Shown: positions 34,864 through 42,903 of the stretch, piece after piece
Layout: the number at the start of each line of letters is the position of its first letter
Position numbering within the stretch: position 1 is the first letter of the stretch
Assembly: GCF_030817355.1 (NCBI RefSeq)
Contig: NZ_JAUSZH010000001.1
Location: 558,001-622,000, forward strand
Direction of reading: 5' to 3'
Origin: Streptomyces sp. V1I1
GTDB taxonomy: Bacteria; Actinomycetota; Actinomycetes; Streptomycetales; Streptomycetaceae
Length of the DNA stretch: 64,000 bases
Made by a program: the position numbers and the translations under genes
The notes under the pieces: generated by a model
What the model saw: only the letters and a program-made list of their open reading frames with translations
Told to the model about the DNA's origin: nothing
The model's database searches: none

Positions 34864-36683
34864 GGGGTACCGACGAAATTCGTCTACCCGCAGTTTCTTC
34901 GCCAGGGGTCGGTGTGACTCCCGTGTTGAGACCCTCCGATTCCCTGGAGGTTGGGAGCGACGTCTACGGGAGAGTGATGCCGTCGATCTTGGCTCTGCCC
35001 GGCGAGGGGCGCCCGGGCGCTGCCGAAGTCCGAGGTCGACCGGTACGCGCCGAGCCACTGTGACTCCGCGGTCGGCCTGTCGATCGAAGCTTCAACCAGA
35101 ACTTGTGTCGAGTGCCTGATGGTGCACAAGACCCTCTTGACGCGCCGACCTGTTGCAAAGCCGAACCGAGAGCCGGAAGAGGCCACCCAGCAACGGGTGG
35201 TGAGACCCCAGGTACCCAGATGCGACTCCGGCTCATGAGTGGTGTCCTGGAAGAGGGTTAGGCACGCCGTCACTGCTGCGTCTCTGTGCGAGCGGCCGCA
35301 TACACCTGATCCGTCCCGAACGGGCTCCCGACCAGCGTCGGCCAGTCGCATCTGGGCACGGCAAGCATCCCAGCCTGATCATCTTCTAGTCGCCACGGAG
35401 GCACATCATGCCAACCGAGAAGCGGACGATGGATCGCCTGCGCTTCGCCGGAAACGGGGAGCGGCCGCTGACGCCGTATGAACTCGCGCAGATGCGGCCC
35501 AGTCTGGGAACCGGCGAACGGCCTCCGGCGATGGTTGAACTCGCCAATCACCAGCGCATCCACGTCTTCGCCGATGGAAGCCCCCCAGAGCCAGAAGTCC
35601 ACCGCATGGACGGGGCCGAGGGGAATCTATGGCGTGTCGAAGTGCCGGTGGGGCCCGAAGGCGACGTGCCCCTACCGGGCAAAACGGCCACCCGCATCCA
35701 CCCGGAAGAATTGCTGTCCGACATCGATCCCGACGTGGATCTGCGTGCATGTCGCCCCGAGTGGCTCGACCTGCTCTATGTACCGCGCTTCCTGCCCAGC
35801 CGCGAAGTAGAGCCGATCCGGCGACTGAGGGGAGGTCTGGTTCAGCCGGAAGCCGTCTTCGACCCAGACAACCGGACGGAACTGGCCGAGACGAGCTTTC
35901 CCTGAGGCTGCGTGGGGAAAGTCATCAACAACGAGGGAAACCACGGTTCAGGGGCGCTCGTCGGCAACCGCCTTCTCATCACGGCGGGTCATGTGGTGCC
36001 GTGGCAATCCGAACAGTGGTGGATGCGTTTCGTGCCCGCGTACTACAACGGCCAGTCCCTCCACGGTGCGGGCGTCCAATCCTTCGTATCGGACGTGCGG
36101 GGCTTCAACCCGAACTTCCCGGGCGGGGACTCGGCCGGGTACGACTGGGCCGTCTGCCGACTGTACGAACCCCTCGGGACAGCGGACCGACTGGGTCACT
36201 TCGGCACAAAGAAATACGACCCTGCCTGGAACGGGAAGCCGTGGTGGAACAACATGGGCTATCCCATCAACATGTGGTTCGTGGGAGCCAGCCTCCAGGG
36301 CGGCATTCCGGTCTTGGACACCGATGACGACATCAACGGAGGCCTCGAAATCGAACATCGCGGCGACACCACCAAAGGTAACTCCGGGGGCCCGATGTTC
36401 GCCTTCTTCGGTGAGCAAGATCCCCGCATCACCGCAGTTCAATCCGGGTTCCAGGCAGATGACGAGGACATGGGCCGCATCAATGTCGCGGCCGGCGGCC
36501 CCGGCTTGAACAGGCTGGTGGCATGGGGACGCACGAACTGGCCCTAGAAGTCAGCCGCTGCCGCAAAGTTGACTCCAGGGCAAGGCCCTCGTCTGGCCGG
36601 GCGACTCGGCTAAGCGGCAGTCGCCCAGCTGACGGCCGAGGGATATTTCGTCACCTCGCAAAGGCGCCTTTCGTCAGTTCCCC
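34864..36683. mobile_element. 1820-bp transposable element with GGGG-type inverted repeats
   Basis: Left end GGGGTACCGACGAAA (34864-34878) and the reverse complement of the right end, GGGGAACTGACGAAA (36669-36683), match at 13 of 15 bases. GCTGC flanks both ends (34859-34863 and 36684-36688) as a 5-bp target duplication. GGGG termini and 5-bp duplications are hallmarks of the Tn3 family, but no transposase or resolvase is inside, so the element is non-autonomous. It carries one plus-strand gene region (35408-36547). The first 540 bp contain no gene I can support. Confidence 0.75.
35408..36547 (+). pseudogene. Trypsin-like serine protease interrupted by an in-frame TGA
   Basis: GGAGG precedes ATG 35408. 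The first 165 codons form an N-terminal region of unknown fold ending ETSFP, then TGA at 35903-35905, then the same frame continues GCVGKVINNEGNHGSGALVG and a complete chymotrypsin-like domain: His in LLITAGHVV, Asp in GYDWAVCRL, Ser in TKGNSGGPMF. One base change (TGG to TGA) would join them into about 379 residues. A GTG at 35912 could restart translation, leaving a protease without its N-terminal region. No signal peptide is visible. Confidence 0.75.
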
Positions 36684-36859
36684 GCTGCAGGCGGTGGCGG
36701 AGCCGACGCGGACGTAGCCCTGCTTGAGCAGGAACACGACGACGATGCCCAGGAGCACGGCGGGGAAGAGCGAGATGGCCACGGGCGTGGGCCTTTCTTC
36801 GTGACGGTGTGCCCGGGCCGGCCGTGCTCGGGCAGGCCTGCCCGGGAAGGGACAGGGGT

Positions 36860-37190
36860 TCAGGCGTTGGTGAGCTTCTGGATGGCCTCCAGCGCCTGGC
36901 GGGCGGAGGTGACGGTGTCGCGGCGCTGCTCACTGCGGCCGCGCTTGCCACCCTTGCCGGACCGGCGGCCGCTTTCGTCGTCGTCGCCGTCTTCCTTGGG
37001 CGCGGGGCCGAACTCGCCGGGCTCCGGGGCCGGTTCCAGTCGCCCCACAGGCCGCGCTTGTCCAGCTCCCGGATCTCGTAGTCGGTGAGCCGGTTGACCT
37101 CGTCGGGGAAGAGGTGGGCGAGGTCGGTGTCGAAGTCGGCGTACAGCGGCCGCATCAGCACGGCGCGGCCGTCACGGCGCCGGACCAGAG
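36860..37190 (-). pseudogene. C-terminal fragment of a conjugative-element-type protein
   Basis: The minus strand reads LVRRRDGRAVLMRPLYADFD, TDLAHLFPDEVNRLTDYEIR and ELDKRGLWGDW in one frame and, after a shift near 37048, EPAPEPGEFGPAPKEDGDDD...SARQALEAIQKLTNA. The N-terminus is missing. It lies immediately upstream of the split 62-residue gene on the same strand, as parts of one former operon. Probably an integrative conjugative element remnant; exact family not recognised. Confidence 0.5.
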
Positions 37191-37332
37191 TTCCCTGTGA
37201 ACTCCCGGCCGGTGGTGTCGCCGGTTCGGGTGAGAGAAGTTGTGAAGAACCGGCACGGTGACACGGGTCGGGCCATGGTGGACACGCGTACGGATACCGC
37301 GGTTGAGCGGCACGGAGCTGGGGGGACCACGG

Positions 37333-38118
37333 ATGGGAAGCACACCTGTGCCGCCGGGCGGGCGGCCACCGACGCCTCCCGATCCCGGGAGGGCCGGGAT
37401 TCCACCGATGCCGCCTTACCCGCCGCGGACGCCGTCGCCCTCACCGCATAGAGCGCTGTGGATCACCTTCTGGCTCGCTGTGCTGGCCGGTTTGGTCCCA
37501 ACGGTGCTCCTGGGCGGGTGGGATTGGGTGTGGGGCAAGGTCAACGACCCGGAGCCACCCGGTGTGACGGTGCACAGCGACGGCATTGTCGGGTGTGCCA
37601 GGTATACCGACGCGACGCTGGACGAGGTGAGGCGGAGCCCTGACAGCGCTGGCGGCGCAGGAGTGGATGTGTACGACGGCGACGGCTATCCACCCGAGCT
37701 GGTGCTGACATTGCAGACTCCGACGCCCAAAGCCGTCGTGGTCACGGGGGTGAAGGTCAAGGTCCTGAAACGCACGGCGGTGCCCACCTCCGGAGTCATC
37801 GTCGGCGAACGGGCGTGCGGAGGCAGCATGATGACCCGCCCCTTCGAAGTGGGTCTCTCCAAGTCTCCGGTGAAAGTCCTGCCGACAGCCGGGGACGACG
37901 GTACAACCGTCGACTTCCCTCTCAAGCTCTCGGAGAGTGACCCCGAGCAGCTCGGCCTCAGGCTCGACCCCGGTGACTGGCACGTACGCTTCACGGTCGA
38001 AGTGGAGTGGGTGGCCGATGGGGAGCGCGGAAGCAAGGTCCTCGACAACAAGGGCCGCGGGTTTGAGGTGTCGGGAACCGGCGACCTGCCGACGTACACC
38101 AAGCCCGAGCCGCACTGA
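37333..38118 (+). CDS. Membrane-anchored hypothetical protein
   Basis: A 261-residue protein: a Pro/Gly-rich cytoplasmic N-terminus (about 40 residues), one membrane helix (ALWITFWLAVLAGLVPTVLLG), and an extracytoplasmic beta-rich domain of about 190 residues with two Cys (GIVGCARYTD, GERACGGSM) that may form a disulfide. GGGGGA precedes ATG 37333. Type II topology is likely. Family not recognised. Confidence 0.7.
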   Translation: MGSTPVPPGGRPPTPPDPGRAGIPPMPPYPPRTPSPSPHRALWITFWLAVLAGLVPTVLLGGWDWVWGKVNDPEPPGVTVHSDGIVGCARYTDATLDEVRRSPDSAGGAGVDVYDGDGYPPELVLTLQTPTPKAVVVTGVKVKVLKRTAVPTSGVIVGERACGGSMMTRPFEVGLSKSPVKVLPTAGDDGTTVDFPLKLSESDPEQLGLRLDPGDWHVRFTVEVEWVADGERGSKVLDNKGRGFEVSGTGDLPTYTKPEPH

Positions 38119-38514
38119 CCGACGGGGACGGGCCCGTGCGGCACGAGGCTCAAGCCCTCCGGAACCTGCGCGACTCCCCCGACGCCCCCGACCGCCACAG
38201 GTCGTTGCACGCGTTGACCATCTCCTCCAGCCCCTCCACGACCTGCCACCACGATGCCGGGCACCCGCCCCACATCACCGTTCAGCAGCAGATTGTTCCG
38301 CTCGTGGAACAGCGCCAGTCCACCACCGTCGTACCGGCGCGCTCCGGTACTGGCAGCGCGACGCGCGCGGCCTCACCGCGCCCAGCAAGTCCCGCCTTCC
38401 CAAACTGGGAACGCACCGCAGCGCGAGCGTCGCCGGACTCGCGGCGGCCCCCGGCTCGCTGAGCCCCCGGCGGGCATTCCGTCACTTCACGCGCCGCATT
38501 CGTCGGTTCCCCGA
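38119..38514. other. Intergenic with a possible minus-strand gene tail
   Basis: No complete gene. On the minus strand, 38262 to the stop at 38150 reads SWWQVVEGLEEMVNACNDLW, then RSGASGESRRFRRA, which looks like the end of a helical protein whose beginning is lost. The rest shows nothing I can support. Confidence 0.35.
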
Positions 38515-38895
38515 TCAGGGGGTGAGGTCCAGTACGCGGACCGGCTCCCCTGCCCACCGGTGCGGGGCGGTGGTGGCGATGATCGCGCCGTCGGGACGGT
38601 CCGGGGTGGGCTGCGCCGCGTACTGGCTGTGCGCCGCAGCCCAGGTCTCCTGCCGCGCGACGGCCAGGGCGGCAGCCAGGTCCAGATCGAGAACAGTGAT
38701 GCCGGGCAGGGAGGCCAGATGCTCGGCCGTGCCAGGCCGGGCGCGATCGGCTTCGACTAACGCGCACGCCGGGGCGTAAAGGAACCAATCCGCTTCGGCG
38801 TGGGCTCGGTGGATCAGGCGGGAGGCGAGGACGTTGCCCTGGCCGGCCGCAGACATCGCGGTGTCGTCCAGGACGATGTACATGGCGTCGCTCAC
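38515..38895 (-). CDS. PIN-like toxin-type protein
   Basis: A 126-residue protein with a PIN-like arrangement: MYIVLDDTAM with the first acidic residues, CALVEADRARPG in the middle, ITVLDLDLAAALAVARQ, and RPDGAIIATTAPHRW as the third acidic region. PIN toxins are metal-dependent RNases. The GTG start at 38895 overlaps the stop of the antitoxin gene (GTGA); ATG 38883 is possible. Part of a two-gene toxin-antitoxin module; a partial copy lies at 48729-48851. Confidence 0.75.
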   Translation of the reverse strand: MSDAMYIVLDDTAMSAAGQGNVLASRLIHRAHAEADWFLYAPACALVEADRARPGTAEHLASLPGITVLDLDLAAALAVARQETWAAAHSQYAAQPTPDRPDGAIIATTAPHRWAGEPVRVLDLTP

Positions 38896-39149
38896 CGGCC
38901 GGTCACCTGAGCCAGGCGCCGGTCCAGCTCGCTGTCCAGGTCCTGCTCCTCGGCAGCGGTCGGCGCGTAGCCGTTCCATTCCTTCAACGCGGCCAGGGCC
39001 TTCTCCGCCCGCTCGGCACGCTCCTCGGGCGTCAGCAGCGTCTCAGCGAGACGGGCCAGATACGCGCGCAGCGACAGACCCTCCGCCGCTGCGATAGCGG
39101 CCAGCCGGTCCTTGGCCTCCTCGGGGATACGGACGTTGGCATCGGACAT
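38892..39149 (-). CDS. Ribbon-helix-helix antitoxin
   Basis: An 85-residue protein: MSDANVRIPEEAKDRLAAIA, then EGLSLRAYLARLAETLL is an Arc/MetJ-like ribbon-helix-helix domain; the C-terminal acidic helix (TAAEEQDLDSELDRRL) would wrap the toxin. AAGGAG lies upstream of tandem ATGs at 39152 and 39149. A perfect palindrome lies 25 bp upstream, consistent with autoregulation. Confidence 0.82.
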   Translation of the reverse strand: MSDANVRIPEEAKDRLAAIAAAEGLSLRAYLARLAETLLTPEERAERAEKALAALKEWNGYAPTAAEEQDLDSELDRRLAQVTGR

Positions 39150-39174
39150 CATCGTGCTCCTTCCCATCCCACCA

Positions 39175-39198
39175 GGGTACGGGTACGTACCCGTACCC
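39175..39198. promoter_or_regulatory. 24-bp perfect palindrome, likely antitoxin operator
   Basis: The site is built of GGGTAC GGGTAC followed by GTACCC GTACCC, a perfect 24-bp palindrome of four 6-bp units. It sits 25 bp upstream of the antitoxin start. Ribbon-helix-helix dimers bind such short repeated boxes cooperatively, so this is probably the autoregulatory operator. The rest of 39199-39482 shows no gene. Confidence 0.8.
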
Positions 39199-39482
39199 GT
39201 GCGCCTATTCCAGACACTGACCTGTTGTGCGGCTGTATCCGGTGCGATGCTGACGCGGTGATCCTTCTGGCCCTCGCCAGGGGGAGACCCACGCCCACCC
39301 CGTCGGTTGCGCTGTCACCTGGCTGCGCCGTCCCTCCCGGCCTCCCACGGGAGGGCCGACGGCTGTCCGCACGACGCGCTCAGCCGACCCGGCCCGGGCC
39401 GGGTCGAGGTGTGTGTTCCGAATGTCGGGAGGGTGACGGCGGAAGGGAGCCGGACTGTGCACACTTCCGGAAGGTGGTGCGC

Positions 39483-39740
39483 ATGACGGAGACCACCTAC
39501 TCGATTGTGGAAGCCCGCGCCCGGCTCGGCGCCATCGCCCGCGAGGTGAGCGCCACCCGTGAACCGGTCGCCATCACCGACCACGGGCAGACCATCGCGA
39601 TACTGGTCAGCCCCGCCGACGCCCTCGAACTGCAGGAGGTGCGGGCCCTAGCCGCCTACCGCGCGCGCCAGGCCCGGGGAGAAAGCGCCGGCGTCCCGCA
39701 CGACGAGGCGTACCGCCGCGTCTTCGGCGACGAGGCGTGA
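39483..39740 (+). CDS. Phd/YefM-type antitoxin
   Basis: An 85-residue protein: YSIVEARARLGAIAREVSAT and REPVAITDHGQTIAILVSPA are the standard Phd/YefM fold that binds DNA and caps the toxin with its C-terminus. ATG 39483 follows GGAAGGTGG. The toxin gene starts inside its stop (GTGA). Confidence 0.88.
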   Translation: MTETTYSIVEARARLGAIAREVSATREPVAITDHGQTIAILVSPADALELQEVRALAAYRARQARGESAGVPHDEAYRRVFGDEA

Positions 39741-39980
39741 GGTACGAGGTCTGGGGAGCCCGAGGCCCTCGCGCAGGCCGAGCGGTTCGCCAAGGACGAC
39801 CCGCAGGGAGTCCGGCAGGTGTTCACCGCGGTCGACGCTCTCGCCCACGACCCCCGGCCCGAGGGCGCGTTCGGCAGCACCGACGTGCTGCGCATCCACG
39901 TCGGGATCTACAGCGTGATGTACGAGATCAGCGACCAACAGGTCCGCATCAGCGTCATCCACCTCGGACGCCTGCGCTGA
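39737..39980 (+). pseudogene. RelE-type toxin with a frameshift
   Basis: GTG 39737 reads RYEVW, then the frame is lost at about 39757-39765. One extra G there would explain it: the adjacent frame continues EALAQAERFAKDDPQGVRQV, GAFGSTDVLRIHVGIYSVMY and QVRISVIHLGRLR, a complete RelE/ParE-like end with stop at 39980. The toxin is probably inactive while the antitoxin is intact. Confidence 0.8.
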
Positions 39981-40041
39981 AAGATGACCGGAGGGGGGCT
40001 CATCCGTGAGGCCCCCTTCGGCGTTCGGGACACGCCCCGGG

Positions 40042-40627
40042 TCAGGGCTGGAAGAAGTAGCCGGCCTTCTTGGCCGCGGCGATGGCTGCGGCGGCCGGGC
40101 TGTGCCCACCGACCGGAACGTGCGGGTAGACGCAGTCGATCAGGTCGTACGCCTGCGCGTCGTCGCACCCGGATCCGACCACCGCGCGGACCGGTGTGCT
40201 GTATCCGCCGGCCTCAGTCCATACCCCCGGCCAGTCGGGGTGCTGCTCGGTCACGTGTGCGTCGCAGTGCTGGCACTGGACCTTCTGCTCCTTGCCGGTC
40301 AGATGTCCGGCGGGGCGGGCCTGGGCCGCGTCGACGACGTGCGCGATCCGCTGCAGGGAATCGTCCCGGCCGATCCGCGAGCGGTCGCAGGACGGCCCGA
40401 ACTCGTTCTCCACGCTGACCCACACGCCCGGCCAGTGCGGGTGCCGGTCGGTGACCGGCGTGCCGCAGCTGGCGCAGTCCCGCGCGGACAGGCCGTGCGA
40501 GCGGACAGCGCGAAGGTCTCCTCCGGCAGGGGCTCGCACATGCCGCCGGGGCCGTCGGCGAGCACCGCGAGGTCTGGAGCTCACCCGCGATCAGCAAGGC
40601 GTCGCCGGCGTAGGTGGGATTCGTCAT
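40042..40627 (-). pseudogene. Cys-pair protein with frameshifts
   Basis: ATG 40627 reads MTNPTYAGDALLIAGEL, shifts to VLADGPGGMCEPLPEETFA, and shifts again to AVRSHGLSARDCASCGTPVT. The last frame holds two related repeats: CASCGTPVTDRHPHWPGVWV and CQHCDAHVTEQHPDWPGVWT, each a CxxC knuckle followed by HPxWPGVW. The end is AAAAIAAAKKAGYFFQP. Two one-base lesions near 40573 and 40510 break it. Unknown function. Confidence 0.65.
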
Positions 40628-40763
40628 GCCTCTATCGTCCGGGCGCATGCGGCGACCTGCGAGTGGGCCAGGAGCGACCGGCGGGTCGCACGCGTCTTCG
40701 CCCTGTCGCTCGTGCGACTGAGATTGGGGCTGGACGGTGAGGCGGCGGGAAGACGTCCGTGGT

Positions 40764-40816
40764 GAGGACTGCTCCGGCGGCGTGTCGTTCCCCCCGGCGC
40801 TGCTGGAGCAGTCCTC
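40764..40816. terminator. Long hairpin, possible terminator
   Basis: GAGGACTGCTCC (40764-40775) pairs perfectly with GGAGCAGTCCTC (40805-40816); pairing extends inward with two mismatches. It lies between the Cys-pair pseudogene and the transposase remnant, and may be the end of that insertion sequence or a terminator. Confidence 0.5.
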
Positions 40817-40829
40817 TCCACGATGAGAA

Positions 40830-41110
40830 TGATGTTGTTCGTGGTCAGGTGGCGATCGGCATCGGGTTGGGGTGGCCGGTGGCCGTGCCGTCTTTCGGGC
40901 CGGTTCGCGGGTGAGGCACCGGGTCGTCAGCGTGATGGTCGCCCGGGTGATGAGGTTCTCGCTGACCTGCGGCAGCCTCTCGTGGTCCCCGCGGTGCCGA
41001 CGGGCTCGCATGATCCACGACAGCGGGACGCGCCTGCCCGGCCCGTGTTCCCGAACCCACCGGCACAGGCCCCGGGGCGGCCACCCAGTGCCAAGAACCA
41101 CCGCCGGGCA
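40830..41110 (-). pseudogene. Transposase C-terminal remnant, IS5-like
   Basis: On the minus strand GDHERLPQVSENLITRATIT and LTTRCLTREPARKTARPPAT resemble the end of IS5-group DDE transposases of Streptomyces (DYERLPQ.SE..I.WA.I.LMTRRL). Upstream the WVVERT-type region is degraded (CRWVREHGPGRRVPLSWI). The 5' half and left end are not recognisable. Confidence 0.55.
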
Positions 41111-41217
41111 CCCCGCTACGACGTCGGCAAGACCGTCGAACGCGAACTCACGATCACCGAGATAAAGATCAAGCCTATGGCGCACGTGGGCACGTCGGGA
41201 GCACCCTGGGTAAGGAC

Positions 41218-41257
41218 GAAGCCCTGGACGGGGTGTGACGGCGCTGTCCAGGGCTTC
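41218..41257. terminator. Perfect 12-bp stem hairpin
   Basis: GAAGCCCTGGAC (41218-41229) and GTCCAGGGCTTC (41246-41257) pair perfectly with a 16-nt loop. It precedes the DUF5133 gene by about 120 bp and could isolate it from upstream transcription. Confidence 0.5.
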
Positions 41258-41378
41258 GCCGAGCCACTCCATAGTCTGGAGCGCTTGGCGTGGAGGGGAG
41301 CGGCCGCATGTAGATGCAGGGCGCGGGTATGCGGCTCATAGGCGACGGGGGTGGTTCCTGTTGTGGAGGAGGCGCATC

Positions 41379-41609
41379 ATGCTGATGGCTCACCCGGCGG
41401 TGTTGACGGACCTGGTCGAAAAGTACGAGACGCTGCGGGCGCTGAATGCTGAGAAGGGCGGGCCTGCGGTGCGGCAGCGCATGGAGGACGTGGCCTACAC
41501 GTTGTGCGTATCGACTGGAACCTGCGACGTGGATGCCGCCCTGATCGCCGCGCGCCACCAGCTTCCCGGCGCCCGTCCCGAGGACGATTCAGTACTCGCT
41601 GCCAGCTGA
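41379..41609 (+). CDS. DUF5133 protein, second copy
   Basis: A 76-residue relative of the protein at 24154: VEKYETLRALNAEKGGPAVR and RMEDVAYTLCVSTGTCDVDA align with its EDVAYTLC core. GGAGGAGG precedes ATG 41379. In Streptomyces such genes often lie beside ANTAR genes, as here. Confidence 0.8.
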   Translation: MLMAHPAVLTDLVEKYETLRALNAEKGGPAVRQRMEDVAYTLCVSTGTCDVDAALIAARHQLPGARPEDDSVLAAS

Positions 41610-41727
41610 ACCAGGTTCCGGCCGGGAGCGTTCGACGCCACGGCACGTGTCCGGCCGATTGCTGCTGGTACCGGCCCATAAGTCGCGCAGGCCCTTGCCA
41701 ACCGTTCCGAAGGCCCAGGGAGGAGAC

Positions 41728-42102
41728 ATGGCGCACGACACGCAACCCACGACCTGGGAGAACCCGGCCCAGGACCCCGCACCGGCGCCCGAGGATTCGG
41801 TGGCCATGGTGCAGGACGAGGTGGGACCGCTGCAGCAGGCCCTGCCCTCACACGCGGTCATTGACCAGGCGACGGGCATCGTGATGGCCCTGGGCCGCAT
41901 CCGGCCTGATCAAGCATGGAGTGTCCTGCAGGAGGTCACCCAGCACACCCACCTCACCCTGCGCTGCCTCGCAGAAGCCCTCACCGCCTGGTCGTACACC
42001 GGGGAAATCGATCTCACTATCCGTCTCGCCCTTGAGCAAGCACTGCGCCGACAGGCCCCGGGTTCTCCAGGTGACCGGGTTCGCGCCACTCGGGCTGAAT
42101 GA
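41728..42102 (+). CDS. ANTAR-domain protein
   Basis: A 124-residue protein with an ANTAR RNA-binding domain in its second half: SHAVIDQATGIVMALGRIRP, DQAWSVLQEVTQHTHLTLRC and LAEAL. ANTAR proteins bind paired hairpins in nascent RNA and prevent termination; the N-terminus here (about 40 residues, Pro/Glu-rich) is too short for a GAF sensor, so another protein would supply the signal. AGGAG precedes ATG 41728. Confidence 0.8.
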   Translation: MAHDTQPTTWENPAQDPAPAPEDSVAMVQDEVGPLQQALPSHAVIDQATGIVMALGRIRPDQAWSVLQEVTQHTHLTLRCLAEALTAWSYTGEIDLTIRLALEQALRRQAPGSPGDRVRATRAE

Positions 42103-42109
42103 ACCTGGT

Positions 42110-42172
42110 CCGTTCCGCGTTGGCCGGTCCGCCCCCTTGGCCCGGAGCTTGCCCGCGGACCAGCTCAACGGC
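42110..42172 (+). repeat. 63-bp repeat, copy 1
   Basis: Begins CCGTTCCGCGTTGGCCGGTC and ends CCAGCTCAACGGC; nearly the same sequence recurs at 47107-47171 with a few substitutions and two extra bases. Both copies precede remnants of a CBS-domain gene. Confidence 0.8.
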
Positions 42173-42329
42173 GGAACTCCACCGCCTCCAAGGGGCTCCC
42201 TGCTGCGGCCACGCAGTGCGCGGTCAGAGGTCAGGGCCGATCGGTCAGCCAGCCCGCGCCCGTACGGGTCACCTCTGCCGTGCGCTCCGTTATGAGGGTG
42301 GCCCGTTGCCCTGTCACCAACCACTCACC

Positions 42330-42480
42330 GGAGTCGCCTGCCGGGACATCATGAAGAGTGGTACCGAGTGCATCGGTGCCGAGGAAACCGTACTGCTGGC
42401 GGCGCAGAATAACCGAGCTCGACATTCTGGTGAAGGTTTTGGACGCGCGGGTAAAGGCGAGGGCGCAGGGCGCGTACCGA
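42330..42480 (+). pseudogene. CBS-domain gene remnant, N-terminal part
   Basis: One frame reads DIMKSGTECIGAEETVLLAA, the standard first strand and helix of a paired-CBS protein; after a deletion of about 25 codons, another frame reads LDILVKVLDARVK, matching VLTDRDIVVKVLGAGK of the gene at 47244. At the DNA level 42421-42442 and 47259-47280 agree at 21 of 22 bases. The C-terminal half is lost. Confidence 0.65.
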
Positions 42481-42558
42481 CCCCGAGCCTCCTCATGGTC
42501 CGGGGCTGGGCGGCACCTGCTTCGACTGTGACTCTTCTTGGCCGGGGACTCGCAGGGC

Positions 42559-42903
42559 CTAGAAGGCGGCTTTTTCGATCTGAAGCAGATTGAGGCCGGT
42601 CGTCTCGGCCAGGCGCAGGGGGCTGAGTCCTTCGGGGTGCTGTGCGAGGGCGCGGTCGATCTTCGCGGCCCACAGCTCCTCGTTGACGAAGGGCCGCTCG
42701 TGGTAGCGCTGCTGAAGCTCGCCGAGGTGTTCGGGGCCGCAGGCGCTCACGATGCGTCGGCCGTCCAGCTCAGCATCGGAAGGGTGGACGGCGGAGGAGT
42801 CAGGCACCATCGCGTACATTCCCGTACCCGTTGCGACGGCTCGGTGACACAGACCGCAGATGTCCGACAACGGGAAGTGCTCGGCCTTCGGGACGTCATC
42901 CAT
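42559..42903 (-). CDS. Hypothetical Cys-pair protein
   Basis: A 114-residue protein: DICGLCHRAV (CxxC) and SACGPEHLGELQQRYHERPF with EELWAAKIDRALAQHPEG. The paired CxxC and CGPEH suggest metal binding. The C-terminal part is helical (LSPLRLAETTGLNLLQIEKA), perhaps DNA-binding. The pattern recurs in Streptomyces hypothetical proteins; role unknown. Confidence 0.62.
   Translation of the reverse strand: MDDVPKAEHFPLSDICGLCHRAVATGTGMYAMVPDSSAVHPSDAELDGRRIVSACGPEHLGELQQRYHERPFVNEELWAAKIDRALAQHPEGLSPLRLAETTGLNLLQIEKAAF

Larger units (their letters stand above)
34769..36782 (-). pseudogene. 62-residue membrane protein gene split by a transposable element
   Basis: The 5' part (36782-36684) encodes MAISLFPAVLLGIVVVFLLK, then QGYVRVGSATACS; the 3' part (34858-34769) encodes LFGFTLASTGLAPVICGGLA, then SLTGFISSI and TGA. 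Removing 34864-36683 and one copy of the flanking GCTGC joins them in frame (33 + 30 codons). The GTG start has GAAAGG upstream. Two membrane helices are predicted. I associate such short proteins with Streptomyces integrative conjugative elements, but cannot name the family with certainty. Confidence 0.8.

Noticed and set aside
34603..35058. Minus-strand open frame of 151 residues across the element boundary
   Set aside because: It crosses the left end of the inserted element and reads no family; the real coding frame there is the split 62-residue gene.
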